This document shows positions 33,633 to 45,946 of a stretch of 64,000 nucleotides of DNA, piece after piece (positions within the stretch are counted from its first letter, which is position 1; each line of letters begins with the position of its first letter). The notes under the pieces are model-generated. The model saw only the letters and a program-made list of their open reading frames with translations, had not been told where the DNA came from and ran no database searches. Both the position numbers and the translations under genes were made by a program. This DNA is from Spinacia oleracea (taxonomy: Eukaryota > Streptophyta > Magnoliopsida > Caryophyllales > Amaranthaceae), in the NCBI RefSeq assembly GCF_020520425.1, contig NC_079492.1, forward strand, positions 57,411,042 through 57,475,041. The letters run 5' to 3'.

Positions 33633-36261
33633 AGTTAAAACTACAATTGAAAAAGAATAAACAAATAAATAATCATTCACAGTTTCTCTTAATAAACATA
33701 AATTCTAGCATGCATGCATAATTTAATGTTCATTAAGCATTTTATTAAAGTTATGTGTTCCGGCAGGTGTGAATAAAATGATTCCAAGACCCTAAAAACC
33801 ATTGAAGAATTAAGCATATTATGTATTTTGACTCAATTCTAAAATGTTTTAGGTAAGCAAAAGCCTTTTGCTAATAGTCTAGAAACTACTCTTGGTTGAC
33901 AGGTACATCTAAGAACTTATTAGGTAAACCTATCGAATTTGCCACGACATAAAAGGACTCCTTACTTATATCGTTGAGTTTCACCAAAACTAACATGTAC
34001 TCACAATTGTTTGTGTACCTTACCCCTTTAGAATCAATAAGTAACACCTCGCTATGGCGGAAAACTATTACTAAGATTGATGTAAAGGTTATCCAAGTAA
34101 GTGTTATTTTGGCATGGCACCTTTTAACTCAATTTTTAAGTTTGGAACTTAAGGCTCTTACTATGTTGGTTAGATTTTAAGTGAACTAAAATCCTTAATC
34201 ATACAACATAATCAAGCCACAATCTCATGCATATTTAAGACATATTTAAAAGCAATGTGATCTAGTATGGCCCGACTTCATCTTGAAGCTTCAACTTCAA
34301 AGTCCGTCTTGAAAATGGATTGGAAACTTCGTCTTGAATTTCACCGTGGGAGGCTCCATTTTCTTCAAATAGGATAAGCTATAATTAAACTAATTACAAC
34401 TATTTGATGGTACGGAAACCATATTTGAATTGAAAAACAAACTTTGGTGCGTTAGACCAATTACATTCAAATTTAATGGTACGCAGACCATATTTTCTAT
34501 CCTATTTGGGCCATACTAGTCACTTCATAACCTGCAAAACAGTACATATACAATATATACCATTCACCCATTCATTATCATGAATGGCCCACATAGCTGG
34601 TTAGTAAAACACGTTGTAATGCATAACATAAATATTTGCAGCAATTAATCAAGGGCACCAATAATCTACCAATTATTCAGTACTTATTAATTCTAATCAA
34701 GTTGTTTTAACCTTAAAGGATTTGTAGACCTAATCAAGAGTTTATGACTAAAAATGCTCCCACTTAAACCAATAACTTTATATGCTTTACTAATTTTAAA
34801 CATAAAAATGTATTTCTAGTCTAACCGGAAACATACAAGTTTAATTAAAATTTAAAGCTCATATAAAATTATAATCGAATCCATTTATTTAATTTATTTT
34901 CAGTTGAATTAAATGAATTTAAATTAATTCAAGGTTTAATTTTAGTAAAATAATTAGTATAAATTAAAATTTATAATAATTATAATATTCAAAATTAAAA
35001 TCTGAGAAAACAATTTAAATTATTAATTTTAAAATTAATTAAAATTATTTCCGAATAGAAAATCTAAAATTAAAAACAAAACGTATCAATTGTCGCAAGA
35101 CGAGGCACTTGGGCTTGTGCCCAAGGCCCATCGAGCTACGAGGCCCCATGCCCCGTGCCATTGATCGTTGCACACGGCTTGCACAGCCACACCGCACACA
35201 CAGCCATATGCCACGCACACACGCAGCCAAGCTGGCTACGCTGCGCGCAGCCTTGTGCTGTGTCGTGGCTGCCTACCTCTCGACGGTCCTGGTGCATCGT
35301 GGCGCAGCACATCGCTGCCCACACGCATCTTGCTCGTCACATGTGCTTGCCCATTGCCCTCGCCCATCGCCCAGCATGCATGCCTAGGCTTCGAGCCTTG
35401 CGTGCCGCCTAGCTTGTTGCTCGCTGCATTCATACTGCACGGGCGACGAGCTCCCTTGCTCGTCGTCGCGTGCCCGCACTATACAACACCCCTTTAGAGT
35501 AACACGTAGCGTCCATTGCTTTGTGCGTGCAACATTTATGAGCGTTTTTCATAAAAATTTAAAATTTTTAATTCAAAATTAATGACAAATTAATAAATCA
35601 TATTAATTTCATAATTTTAGGGCAAAAAATCGAAAATTTATTAATCAATTAATTTCCGATTAAAATGGATTCAAATCTAGGTCATAAAAATTTAAAATTT
35701 ATCACAAATTAACAATCTTTATGGTGGTTTTTAATCATGGATACCTAATTAAATTATTAATTAATTATGAAAATCAAATCAATTCTAAATTATTCGAATT
35801 TCAACAAATTAATCATAATTACAAATTAGGTTGTATAATTAACAAGTCTAGGCATTCAAATTTGTTAAACATATACAGTAGGTCAATCAAAAATTCAAGA
35901 TTTATCAACAAGAATCGCAAATATTCAATTTAACATTTTAAATTTACAAACTTTTGCGTTCGAAAAACTAAAACCTCCGAAAAGTCATAGTTAGGCTTCG
36001 AATTTGGGAATTCTGGGTTCGGCCGAAAAATATATTTTTTGTCAAAATTTTAGAATGCCTTTTACATGCGGAATGGACACAAAAATCACTCGATTTGGAT
36101 GAGTAACGAATAAACTGCCGAAAAACTACGTACATATAATTAAATAAACACAATTTGCAATTAATTAACAATTACGAAAATTAATCACCCCTTTTTAATT
36201 CTTTGCAAATTTGTAAAATTTAACCATGTTAAGCAATTTATAGATTATGCAAATAATAATA
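33633..36261 (-). other. Copia B leader
   Basis: A long leader of about 2.6 kb between the primer site and gag, mostly AT-rich with no supported frame. A GC-rich island at 35095-35510 is open in several frames on both strands without any domain. Its words (CACACGGC, GCACACAC) recall the GC-rich block of the LTR. The part nearest the primer site is shared with Copia A (96-287). Confidence 0.7.
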
Positions 36262-36274
36262 GGCTTTGATACCA
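36262..36274 (-). other. Primer-binding site of Copia B
   Basis: The minus strand reads TGGTATCAAAGCC one base from the LTR, one mismatch from the usual initiator-Met tRNA site TGGTATCAGAGCC. Confidence 0.85.
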
Positions 36275-36275
36275 C

Positions 36276-38747
36276 TGTTAGGTTATGATACATATGAACA
36301 ACATAAATCATGCGGAAAAACCTTAATGCTAGGATACATATTAATTGCACATAATCATATAATTAGTCTAGGATGCATACACTTTGTAGCGTGCCCTCCC
36401 TAGATGCGCCCGAACCGAACAAGAACAAGTCTTTAGGACTCCAAGTGTCGTCTCTCCGTAGATAGTCCACAGCACGTCCGGATCCGCCTTAAGATTGACC
36501 AACTAGAATCGCCCTTAAGGTTCTATTATTTTTGGCTAAATAGGCAAGTAATGTGGCTGATTTTTCTGCTCAAAAATCACACCTTTTATTGTTTGAATAC
36601 TATTGAAAAACTCGTGTATAAATTTGTGACCCTAGGTACATATTTATAGAATCATGGAAAAGGATTTCGAATCCTATTAGAACACTAAATTAATTAATTA
36701 GAATCCCATTAAAACTCTATTTAATTAATTTCTATCTTCTAGGATTAGGATTTAATCATAGCACGAATTCCGATAGCTTTAGGATTCGTATAGCACGCAC
36801 ACGAGCACGAGCACCGCACCGCACAGCCCGCGCACATGCCTCGCGGCTAGGGGTGTCAAATCGGGTCATCGGATCGGTTTCGGATTGGTTATAAACGGTT
36901 CGGGTCTTGTCAAAATCGGATAATGTCGGGTTAATGTTTTTATTCGGGTCAATTCGGATCGGTTCGGATAACTTCGGTTTCGGATGAAGTCGGATAATAT
37001 GATGTTTCGGTTTCGAGTCGGTTTCGGTTCGGGTAATTTCGGTTCGATTAAATCTCGGGTTCGGTTTGAACCGGTTCGGATTTAAAACGGTTTTGTATCG
37101 GTTTAATTTGGTTCGGGTCTAGTTCGGTTCGGGTGTATGTCGGAAACAATTGCTATTTTTACCAGCTTACTGCGGGTACGGGTGATGTCCGAATCGGATA
37201 AGTCTCGAATTCGGGTGTATGTCGGATTCGTTTGTTATTTTAACTAATTTACTGCGGGAATGGGTCATGTCTAGATCGGATATAGTCTCAGGTTAGGGTC
37301 GTGTTTGATCGTGAGACTCGGGTTCGGGTCAAGTTCGGACTGGTCGCACCTCAGATCGGGGTCAATTACGGATTGAGTTTGCGGTTTGTGGTTCGGGCTA
37401 AGATCAGGTTGACATGTATTCTTATGTTGTATGGATCGAGTAGCTCTCGAGTTCAATATCATATTCAGATCACTTTATAAATCTAATATTAGATGCCAAA
37501 TACTGTAATTTTTTAGAATTTTACTCCTTCGGTCCAAAATTTGGTTGAAAGTCGGTTACGTGTTCATTCGGACCGGGTCAACACCAATGCGGGTTAAATC
37601 GGATACCGGGTTTTATTGGGTCGGGTTGATTACATTAGTTATCGGGTAAAATCGGATTTCGGATTGCTATCGGGTCGGATGCGGGTTCGGTTCGGTTAAA
37701 ACTAGTCGGATAATAATCGGGTCACGGGTCTCCTCGGGTTGTTAGCGGATCGGGTTCGAGTCTTTGATTTACGGGTCAAATCGGATTTCGGATCAATGTC
37801 GGATCAGTTCGGTTCGGTTTCAAGAGCCTTTACTTCTCGGATATATTCGGTTTGGATGTCGGTCGGTTTCTCGGATCGGGTCAATTTTTGACAGCCCTAC
37901 TCGCGGCCCACGCAAACTGCACGGCGCCTGGCCCATCCTCATGCCCATCTGATCCGCGTGCGCGCCACGCCTTGTTGGGCCTGGTCTTGCGCTGGGCCTG
38001 GCGAGGCTTCGGCGTGTGGTTTTGATGCGTATGGCTTGCTGGGCGAGGGCCTGGCTTCGTGCTGGGCCTTCGTCTAGCAAGTCTCGTCCGATGCTAATTC
38101 GTACGATACGCTTCCGATTAAATTCCCGATTCCGGAATTCATTTCCGATACAAACAATATTTAACATTTCCGATTCCGGAATTAATTTCCGTTTCGAACA
38201 AATATTTAATATTTCCGTTTCCGAAATTATTATCCGATTCCGATAATATTTCCGATTCTAACAATATTTCCGTTTCCGGTAATATTTCCGATTCCGGCAA
38301 TATTTCCATTTCCGATAATATTTTCCGATACGTACCATGTTTCCGTTTCCGGCAACATCTACGTCTTGGATAATATTTATATTTCCGATACGATCCATAT
38401 TTCCGTTTCCGGCAATATCATCGTTTCCGGAATATTCATTTACTTGCCTTTGACGATCTTAGCTCCCACTGAAACCAAGATCCGTCGATTCCGAATATCC
38501 ATAGATGGAGTATTTAATGCCATTAAATACTTGATCCGTTTACGTACTATTTGTGTGACCCTACGGGTTCAGTCAAGAGTAAGCTGTGGATTAATATCAT
38601 TAATTCCACTTGAACTGAAGCGGCCTCTAGCTAGGCATTCAGCTCACTTGATCTCACTGAATTTATTAACTTGTTAATTAATACTGAACCACATTTATTA
38701 GACTTAACATTAAATGCATACTTGGACCAAGGGCATTATTTCCTTCA
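36276..38747 (-). repeat. 5' LTR of Copia B, split by a hAT element
   Basis: The two LTR parts are 36276-36847 and 37908-38747, with the hAT and its duplicated 8 bp between. Together they give about 1412 bases, matching the other LTR. The insertion lies in the GC-rich block of the LTR. Confidence 0.92.
36848..37899. mobile_element. Non-autonomous hAT element of TCGGGT-type repeats
   Basis: The termini are TAGGGGTGTCAAA and TTTTTGACAGCCCTA (imperfect inverted repeats of about 13 bases). An exact 8-bp duplication CTCGCGGC sits at 36840-36847 and 37900-37907. Eight-base duplications and TAGGG ends define the hAT superfamily. The 1052-base body has no coding frame and is mostly degenerate (GG)TTCGGGT/TCGGAT words on the plus strand, a strongly strand-biased composition. 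Confidence 0.9.
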
Positions 38748-41453
38748 TGTGTTTCCGCGTTTTTCTTTATGAGAACATCCCATACCTTTAAGAAATTGTT
38801 CTTCAAATAAAACATATGCTTCTATAGTGTAAATCTTTCTCGCATGGAGAAGAATTCCGCAATTTACAGCTGCAACTTCTGGTCTACCTTTTCAATTTCT
38901 GTAATCATGACCATTCTCCTTGTTCCTCCACTCAAAAATAACATCCAAAAAAATATGATAAAAATCACATAACCCTTGTGTCTTATCAAGTCGATGGAAA
39001 ACTGACTTGTTGGTAGGTTCACATCATTGTGATGATAACACACCACCAGACAAATAAGTTCTTATAATAAGCAGGACACACATCTCTGTGATTGTATATA
39101 AATTCTTCAACCATGGATTTTCAACGCATTTATAGTGAGTCAACATTCTGAAAAACAAAATGATCATTATAAAAATCAAATTTGTTCATTTGAATATACC
39201 TATTTGTTCAAAGTCAGAAAAACCATATAACTTAGTAATAACATGAATTACTAAAATGTTCATTTCTTTATAAGTAGATGTTCATAAGGTTACAAGTACA
39301 TATTATTTGTTAATTTGAAGTAAATAAGTAATTCGAATTAATTACCTTGGCCAATGATATTCAAATCCAGCAGTAGTTTCACAATACTTCAGAAGATAAT
39401 TGAAAGTGTCACAAAAACCATCTAAAGCTTTATATTGCCCAATATGCTTTTTTGAATTCTCCCCAATATGCCATGTACATAATCTGTCTAGCATCTGGAA
39501 AAACATTCCTTATCCCACAAGCAATGAATGGAGCTTGGTCTGTCATAATGGTTATTGGGGGATTTCCACCCATTGATGTAAGGAAAGTTTGAAAAAGCCA
39601 ATTAAAAGATTATGTTTTTTCATTGATAACAAAACTCATTCCAAACATAACATTGTTAGAATGATGGTTAATACCAACAAAAGGAGCACAAATCATATCA
39701 TATTTATTGGTCCTATAAGTAGTATCAAAAATCAATAAATCCCCAAAATAATCATAATCTCGCTTCATCCTACCATCACGCCAAAAGAAACTTAAAATTC
39801 CCTCTTCTTCACTAAGCTCAAAGTCATAATAAAAAACCTTCTTCACTGGAATTTCACTGAGCAAAATACTTGATTAACTGATGACAGTCATGACCTTCAA
39901 GTTTATTAGCTTTTGCACGTGATAAAGCATTATAAGCATCACTAGCTGTAAAACCGACCATAGGTGATCCGCCTACTTCTTTCCTCAAAACCCTCAAGGT
40001 ATCAGACACTTTAACACCACTAGCTTTTAAAGTAGACATAAAGTAAAGAGCCTTCTTACTAACCTTCCTTTGTGATCTTATCAAATGCCTCTTATATAGA
40101 GGAACCATAGCATGGTTATGAATCATATCATGATTCACAACCGTCCACACACCATCTTTATCAATCGAAAACTGAACAAAAGCAGTACACCCAGTACGCG
40201 TATCCAATCTAGTATATGATCTTGTTCTCTTCCTTTTTTCATCTTTAACCCCTTGGCAACTACACAAGAACCGTTTCATAGTATAAAGTTCACTATTTTA
40301 ACGCTTCCGACCTTTCCCAACCCTAATACCAAAACCTTTACTGAAAGCATATTCATTATACAAATCATAAGCTTCATCTTCATTTTTAGCTTCATTCATC
40401 ATTAACATAGATTCTGACCCTTCAACAAAAAGAATTACTTCCTTATTCACTGCGAATGAAAGAAATGTTCAATGTTAAGATAGTGATTGTTCAATGTTAA
40501 GATAGTGAATATTCAATGTTAAGATAGTGAATGATCAATTTCAATATTAACTAACATTTTGACATTTGAATGTTCAATATCATTAAATAAAATGTTCAAT
40601 ATTAAAACTAGCTAGTAAAGTTAAAAATATTAAAATAAAATGTCCATTGTTTAAATACATATTGTTCAATGTATTTAAATAGAATGTTCATTACTAACAT
40701 AGGTAATATTCAAAATCATTAAATAAAATGTTCATTGTAAAAAATAGATAATGATCAAAATACTTAAATAAAATGTTCATTGTAACATAGGTAATGATCA
40801 ATAACTCTAAATAGAAAGTTCAATATAATAAAATAGAATGCTAATTATCTAAATACATAAGATTCAATATATTTAAATACAATGTTCATTACTAAAATAC
40901 GTAACATTCAAATTCATTAAATAAAATGTTCATTATTATTGTAGACAATGTTCAATTTCCTTGAACTGAATATTCATATATTTGTTAAGAATATCATAAC
41001 TAAACAATGAACAAATATTTTTTTTTGGGACAGAACAATTCAAAAATTCATAACATAATATGTATTTTATCAAAATATATAATATATATATTCATAAGAT
41101 TTTGGCTAAATATTCATTAACAATATCTACATTGATTGTAAATAAAATTATGAATAAAAATCGAACAAAAACTAACGTACAATTGCAAAAAAATAAGTAA
41201 TTATGCAGAAAAAAAAAAGGTACAAATCAAAATCGAAATATCCTGCGAAAACACGAAAAATAACAAAATTCTAACACATTTTATCCAAAATCAAAATATA
41301 AAATCGAAAAGAACCAAAACAAAAAAACATTGAAATCAAAAACAAATAAATGAAAATATAAAATATAAACTTACATTCTAGCATCAATGTACTTAAAATT
41401 CCAGAATTAGATTCGAAGAGAGCTTCAAAATCTTCCATAATTGCAAGCTCCAT
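38748..41453 (-). pseudogene. MULE-1 FAR1-type transposase, 5' part
   Basis: Exon 1 is 41375-41453 (MELAIMEDFEALFE..., ending at a GTAAGT donor), followed by a repeat-filled intron to about 40452. The next exon encodes the FAR1 DNA-binding domain (YNEYAFSKGFGIRVG, FLCSCQG, DTRTGCTAFVQF, MIHNHAM) and then the MULE/DDE domain (LLIFDTTYRTNKYD, APFVGINHHSNN, IMTDQ). Lesions seen: a TAA inside the FAR1 domain near 40303, a frameshift near 39857, a stop near 39617 and another frame change near 39480. After 38900 the frame runs open into the Copia B insertion site at 38748 and continues at 27613. The first two DDE aspartates are still recognisable. Inactive. Confidence 0.82.
40455..41374 (-). repeat. 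TGTTCA-word repeats, intron 1 of the FAR1-type gene
   Basis: The intron consists largely of AATGTTCAAT/AATGTTCATT words on the plus strand. These are the same word and strand as in the ULP1-like gene introns, although this gene runs the other way. Confidence 0.75.
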
Positions 41454-41605
41454 CGAAAGAGAGGAGAGAGAAAATAGGAGAGAGAAAAAATCGAAATAAA
41501 CCCTAAGAACAAAACTGCGCAACTTGAAGAAGAAGTAACCAAAATAAAATAAAAGTTAGGAAACATAGGAAGGGGATAAAAAGATGCCCAACGACGTCGT
41601 TTTTT

Positions 41606-41622
41606 GGGGGGGGGGGGGGGGG
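41606..41622 (+). repeat. G17 homopolymer beside ACGACGTCGTTT
   Basis: Seventeen consecutive G follow ACGACGTCGTTTTTT (41591-41605). A related arrangement, ACGACGTCGTTTGGCGGGGGG, recurs at about 42302. The exact length may be a sequencing or assembly artefact. Confidence 0.7.
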
Positions 41623-41629
41623 TTACAGA

Positions 41630-42268
41630 CAGTGGCGGATCTTGACCACTTTTCTTAGGGGGGCCGAATCGGAAAATAAAACTCTATTTTATAAATCCAA
41701 ATCGATACAAATACCATACTTTAACTATGTTATGTACATGTAATATATTATTGTTAATGTAGGTTAAAGTAAAATATTATTAAATGAAACACTTCGTGTT
41801 ACGGAAGTACTCATATCACAAATTCACAATTTCTTCTTTTTTTTGTGAAAGGGCACAAATTCACAATTTCTTTTTTTTTTTGTGAAATGGCACAAATTCA
41901 CAATTTAGTTCTTGCTACTCAGTATTTTTTCTTTCTCTCTCTATATATTACTCTCTTTCTCTCTCTTCTTCTCTCATTAGTCATTAGTTTTACAGTTTTA
42001 CTGCTCCTCTTTTTCCTCAGTGCCTGTCTCTTTCTCCCTCTTTTACTGGCATCTTTATGCCTGGGACCCACCAAAATTTAGCACTTTTTATTAAAGAATA
42101 AGATGTAAATACTCCGTATTGTTGGAACCCGCTACTGTTGCCAAGTTTTCTGGGGGGCCAAATACCTTGTGATGGGCCTATTTTACTCATTTACTTGTTA
42201 CTGTTTGGTTTGGGCCAAGATTTGAGGGGGGGCCAGGCCTTGCCCGCCAGACAGAAGATCCGCCCCTG
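41630..42268. mobile_element. Small hAT-like element, CAGTGGCGGATC ends
   Basis: The ends are CAGTGGCGGATCTT and, in reverse complement, CAGGGGCGGATCTT. The flanks GTTACAGA (41622-41629) and GGTACAGC (42269-42276) match at 6 of 8 positions, consistent with an aged 8-bp hAT target duplication. Each terminal region also has a GGGGGGCC block. The 639-base body has no domain; a CT-rich tract lies at 41934-41976. Confidence 0.7.
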
Positions 42269-42276
42269 GGTACAGC

Positions 42277-42515
42277 CAGCGTTGGTCGTACCCGCATCAC
42301 ACGACGTCGTTTGGCGGGGGGTACAACCAGCTTGGCTGTATCCGAGGGCAGCCAAAAAATTGCGTATGTATTGTAAATGTATATCACAAAAAAAAAAAAA
42401 AATTATTAGGATAAGGACAAAAAAATAAGTTGCTGTCAATTTTTTTTTTTTTGAAAACTAATATTTTTTTGTTTACTTTATGAGATAGATTGTGAATAAG
42501 AAAAAAAATTAAGAA
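42277..42515. other. No recognised gene
   Basis: Contains a second ACGACGTCGTTT...GGGGGG block near 42302, poly-A/poly-T runs and nothing coding that I can support. Confidence 0.5.
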
Positions 42516-42690
42516 ATGATACTTTTTTTAAAAGAAATTGTACTTGTTTTAAAAAAAAATGATACTTGTTTTAAAATAAATGATACATTTTTTAAAAGAA
42601 ATGATACTTGTTCTAAAGTAAATGGTACTTGTTTTAAAAGAAATGGTACTTGTTTTTTTAAGAAATTGTACTTTTTTAAAAAAAATTGAG
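42516..42690. repeat. About 24-bp tandem repeat
   Basis: Seven or so degenerate copies of AAATGATACTTGTTTTAAAAG, with units of 22-26 bases. Confidence 0.8.
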
Positions 42691-43112
42691 CTTTCTCTCT
42701 TTATTTTTTTCTCATCCTCTCTCTACTTTTTTTCTCTTTCTCTCTCTTACTTTTCTATTCTGATTTTTATTTTTGTCATTTATTGTTTTGTCCTTACTTC
42801 TTACATTTTTCCTATTTTGTCCTGTTGTGGGGTGATATGTGTGTTGCCACACACACACATATCTGATATTACCCTCTCCTACCTCATGCAATGTTCTCTA
42901 TAATTAAGCTCATCTTAAGGGAGGTGCTAAATGCAACCTCATTTTACTTGACGCAGCCCTTTTTCCTTTCATTTTTTCATTCTGAAAAAATCCTAACACA
43001 CACTTTTATTATTTTCTCTCTACCTTTTTTCATATTATTTTGGTTTACGCAAACTTGAATTTTTTTAGTTTAACGTGCTCCTAATAAAATTAGAATACAT
43101 ATTTGGATTGAA
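42691..43112. other. CT-rich, AT-rich sequence, no gene
   Basis: CT-rich tract at 42693-42760 and otherwise featureless. It could be the promoter side of the element whose first exon follows. Confidence 0.4.
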
Positions 43113-43151
43113 ATGGACGATTTTTTTGACTTGGAAGACCTTGGAATTGAG
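43113..43151 (+). pseudogene. Likely first exon of a third FAR1-type MULE
   Basis: ATG followed by 12 acidic/hydrophobic codons (MDDFFDLEDLGIE) ends in phase 0 at GAG|GTAATA. The short acidic first exon followed by a repeat-filled intron mirrors exon 1 of the MULE-1 FAR1-type gene. No further exon was found downstream on this strand, so this would be only the 5' end of an element. Confidence 0.4.
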
Positions 43152-43189
43152 GTAATATTCGTTTTTTTTTCTATTTTTTCGAGTGATTT

Positions 43190-43480
43190 CTTGCAACTTG
43201 TATGAAATACACACTTCTGTTTTGTATAGATTGAACAGAATAGAATTTACTATTTCGTATATATTGAACATAATGGAACAAACCATTACGTATAGATTGA
43301 ACAAAATAGATTTTACTATTTCCTACAGATTGAACATAACACAACTAAATATTCCATACAAATCGAACAAAACCTAATTAAATATTTTGTATACGTTGGA
43401 CGAAATGGTCTACCGTATTTCACTCATAATACATGTAATAGTACACAAGATTTCATGTACAACGAACAATATAGAACATG
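43190..43480 (+). repeat. TATAGATTGAACA-word repeats
   Basis: Degenerate units such as TTTCGTATAGATTGAACAAA recur every 35-55 bases, in the position of intron 1 of the putative third element. The word differs from those of MULE-1 and MULE-2. Confidence 0.7.
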
Positions 43481-43489
43481 TCATTATGC

Positions 43490-45300
43490 TCACATTCACA
43501 CTTGTTGTTGAATTTAAGTTGTTAAATCGGCTGTTGGTTCCCAGGAAAGGTCAGTCACTTCAATTTACTGCATCCAAGTTTTTGTGTTAATGTTTCTAGT
43601 TGGCACGCACACCATTTTGCTATTGAAAACATTACAATTCTAATTCCTCAACGATAATGGCTTAGTCAAAAGACTACCATTGGTAAAAAAAGATCAACCT
43701 TGGTGATTTCAGTTTTACATAAAAGTACAGGAGGCTTTCAAGAGATAGTGGAATGCTGGAATGCAAGCTCAAGATTTCGGAATCACTTGTGTTGCTGTGT
43801 TTACCATTTTTCAACTGGTCAACACACCATATTCACAATCAAAAGCAAGGAATCATCAATAAAATGGAAATATGAGTAAAAATACCATATGGTCATACAA
43901 TAAAGTTTAGGGGCCAAAATCATATCTTTCAAGCAAGTATGCAACTCGATTAAAAGGATTACAAACCATTGCACTAATTACAAAGCTTGACAAAACAAAA
44001 ACAACCGATTTCAATTGCCTAACAGCTACTATATGAGAACGACAACTCCACTTGCTTAAAGATCTTGGACGCTCAAACCTGCCAAATGAATGGGAAAAAA
44101 GGAATCAATACCAGATCGTTAAAAACCAAACCAGGGAACAAGAAAGGTTTTGTTGGTCTCCTTTTTCCTTAATCACAAATTCCACTTTTAGCAATGGTAT
44201 ATGTCCTTAAACTAAAGTTAATCTCATCACCATACATTCCTACATAATGTCTTATCCTGTACAAGTGTCCTACTCCATACTAAGCAGTGTCAAAACTAAT
44301 GTACGTTCACACGACATGTTCCATCAGAACACAAACATTAACATACAATATGATTGACCAGAAACACTCATTCAGTTTTCAAGGCCATTTCATTTTGTTG
44401 TCATCTAATGCTACGGAATGCCACTTTGCTCCCTCTCCTCTTATCCACTCTTAAACATCAGTAGGAGAAAATGCCAACAGATGATAAATATTTAAGTAAT
44501 ACTCCAACATTCCAATACTAAAAACTAGGGTGACCAATATGTTACACAACAAAGAACAGATACTAAGTAGTAGTATTTTGAGAAGAAGGTAATCAACCAC
44601 CAATGGCAATTCACTTTGTATACATGATACAGAATTTCTTAAATGGATGGAAATTCTACACAAGATCTAGACAGTAGACACAAGCTACTATGTCAATGTG
44701 AAATCCACAAGTTGATTGCAAATAACAATCTCCTACAAAATATTGTCCTTTATGGGTATAATCTACTAACTTCATGCGGAATACTTGGTATTCAACAACC
44801 AAGGCTCTTAAGGAACCAAACACAGTATAATTCGGATGAAGCATATGAAATAACCTAACCTATTTCGGATAGGTCATATGAAATTGTATTATCTACTTTA
44901 GACCTAACACATGAAATTAGATGTACTATTTCATCCCAGCTACACAAAACATACTACTCTATTACAACGCAGCCATACAAAATTTTTAATCTATTCCACC
45001 CCAACAACAAGAAACAACAAGAAACAAGAAAAAAAAATACTATCAAGAAAATACTATTCTATGAAACCTAATTCAAAAAAAACCTAATTCCTAATTCCCA
45101 ATTCCCAATTCGAATTACTAATTCAACCTATTCTTTGAAACATAATTCCAAAATCGAATTCCCAATTCGAACTCCTAATTCAACAAATTCTATGAAACCT
45201 AATTCCTAACTTGAATTCCTAATTCAATTCCCAATTTCCTAATTCAAACCCTGTAATCTATTATGCTAATTAATGACAATGAAAACCTAATTCAATTTTT
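43490..45300. other. No recognised gene
   Basis: AT-rich. 45055-45250 is low-complexity (CCTAATTC/CCCAATTC words). A few TATTTCAT-like words near 44860-44960 recall the repeats at 43190-43480, so part of it may belong to the same element. Confidence 0.4.
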
Positions 45301-45946
45301 GAGCATGAAAATGCAAAACAACAACACGTACCTTGTAGTTATACGAGATTGATTGATTTTGTTTGTGAAACCTTGATGTGTTGAAGACGGTTCTTCAATT
45401 TTCGTTCTTCAATCCCCGTTCTCAATTTCTGTTCTTCGATTTTCACGAACGGACGAAACCAAAAGTATGAGGAGAGAGATTCAATTTCCGTTCTTCAATT
45501 CTCAATTTCTGTTCTTCAATTTTCACGAACCAAAGAAAAATTGCGGGAGAGAGTAGAGAGTCTTTCACTTCAGAGAGAGATTCCAGTTGCGGGAGAGATT
45601 GAAAAATAGAATAAAGGGTATTTTTGGTTTTTTACAGGGGTGTGTTAAAGTAAATAAGAGTTATTTACACTATAGTAAACCTGGTCCATGCTATGGACCA
45701 GGGTATTATAGTCTTTGCGTTGTTGCGTGCGAGAAGTTGCGTGTAACTGCCACGTGCTTTCCTAATTATATATATGTTTTTTTTTTAATTTCCTTTTTCC
45801 CGGCTTTTGAACTTCTCACTCAACTTCTCTCTCTAAACTGCTTTCGAACTTCTCTCTGAATTTCTCTCTCCATTTCAAATTTAATTTAGTGATTATTTTC
45901 ATCCATTTGCATCAAATTACTCTTCCGATCTTCTTTTTTCTAAAAA
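45300..45946. other. Leader-like sequence on both strands, small hairpin
   Basis: 45340-45600 has repeated GTTCTTCAATT words and reads on the minus strand like a plant 5' leader ending in a donor (CTACAAG|GTACGT) near 45331, but no coding exon follows. 45668-45713 forms a hairpin around CTGGTCCAT-GCT-ATGGACCAG. 45790-45946 is CT-rich and is the probable 5' leader of the ULP1-like gene starting at 45947. Confidence 0.45.

Larger units (their letters stand above)
27619..38747 (-). mobile_element. Copia B, complete Ty1/Copia retrotransposon
   Basis: Minus-oriented element with LTRs 36276-38747 (5', carrying a hAT insertion) and 27619-29035 (3'), primer site 36262-36274, purine tract 29036-29050 and perfect 5-bp TSD. 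The LTRs, without the hAT, are about 1.41 kb each and look very similar. Pol is one open frame (29897-33070). Gag is broken. The element disrupts the MULE-1 transposase gene and is itself disrupted by the hAT, which gives a clear order of events: MULE-1, then Copia B, then hAT. Confidence 0.92.

Noticed and set aside
35045-35497. Several overlapping frames of 60-110 codons
   Set aside because: GC-rich island in the Copia B leader; frames are open on both strands, with no domain and no consistent start.
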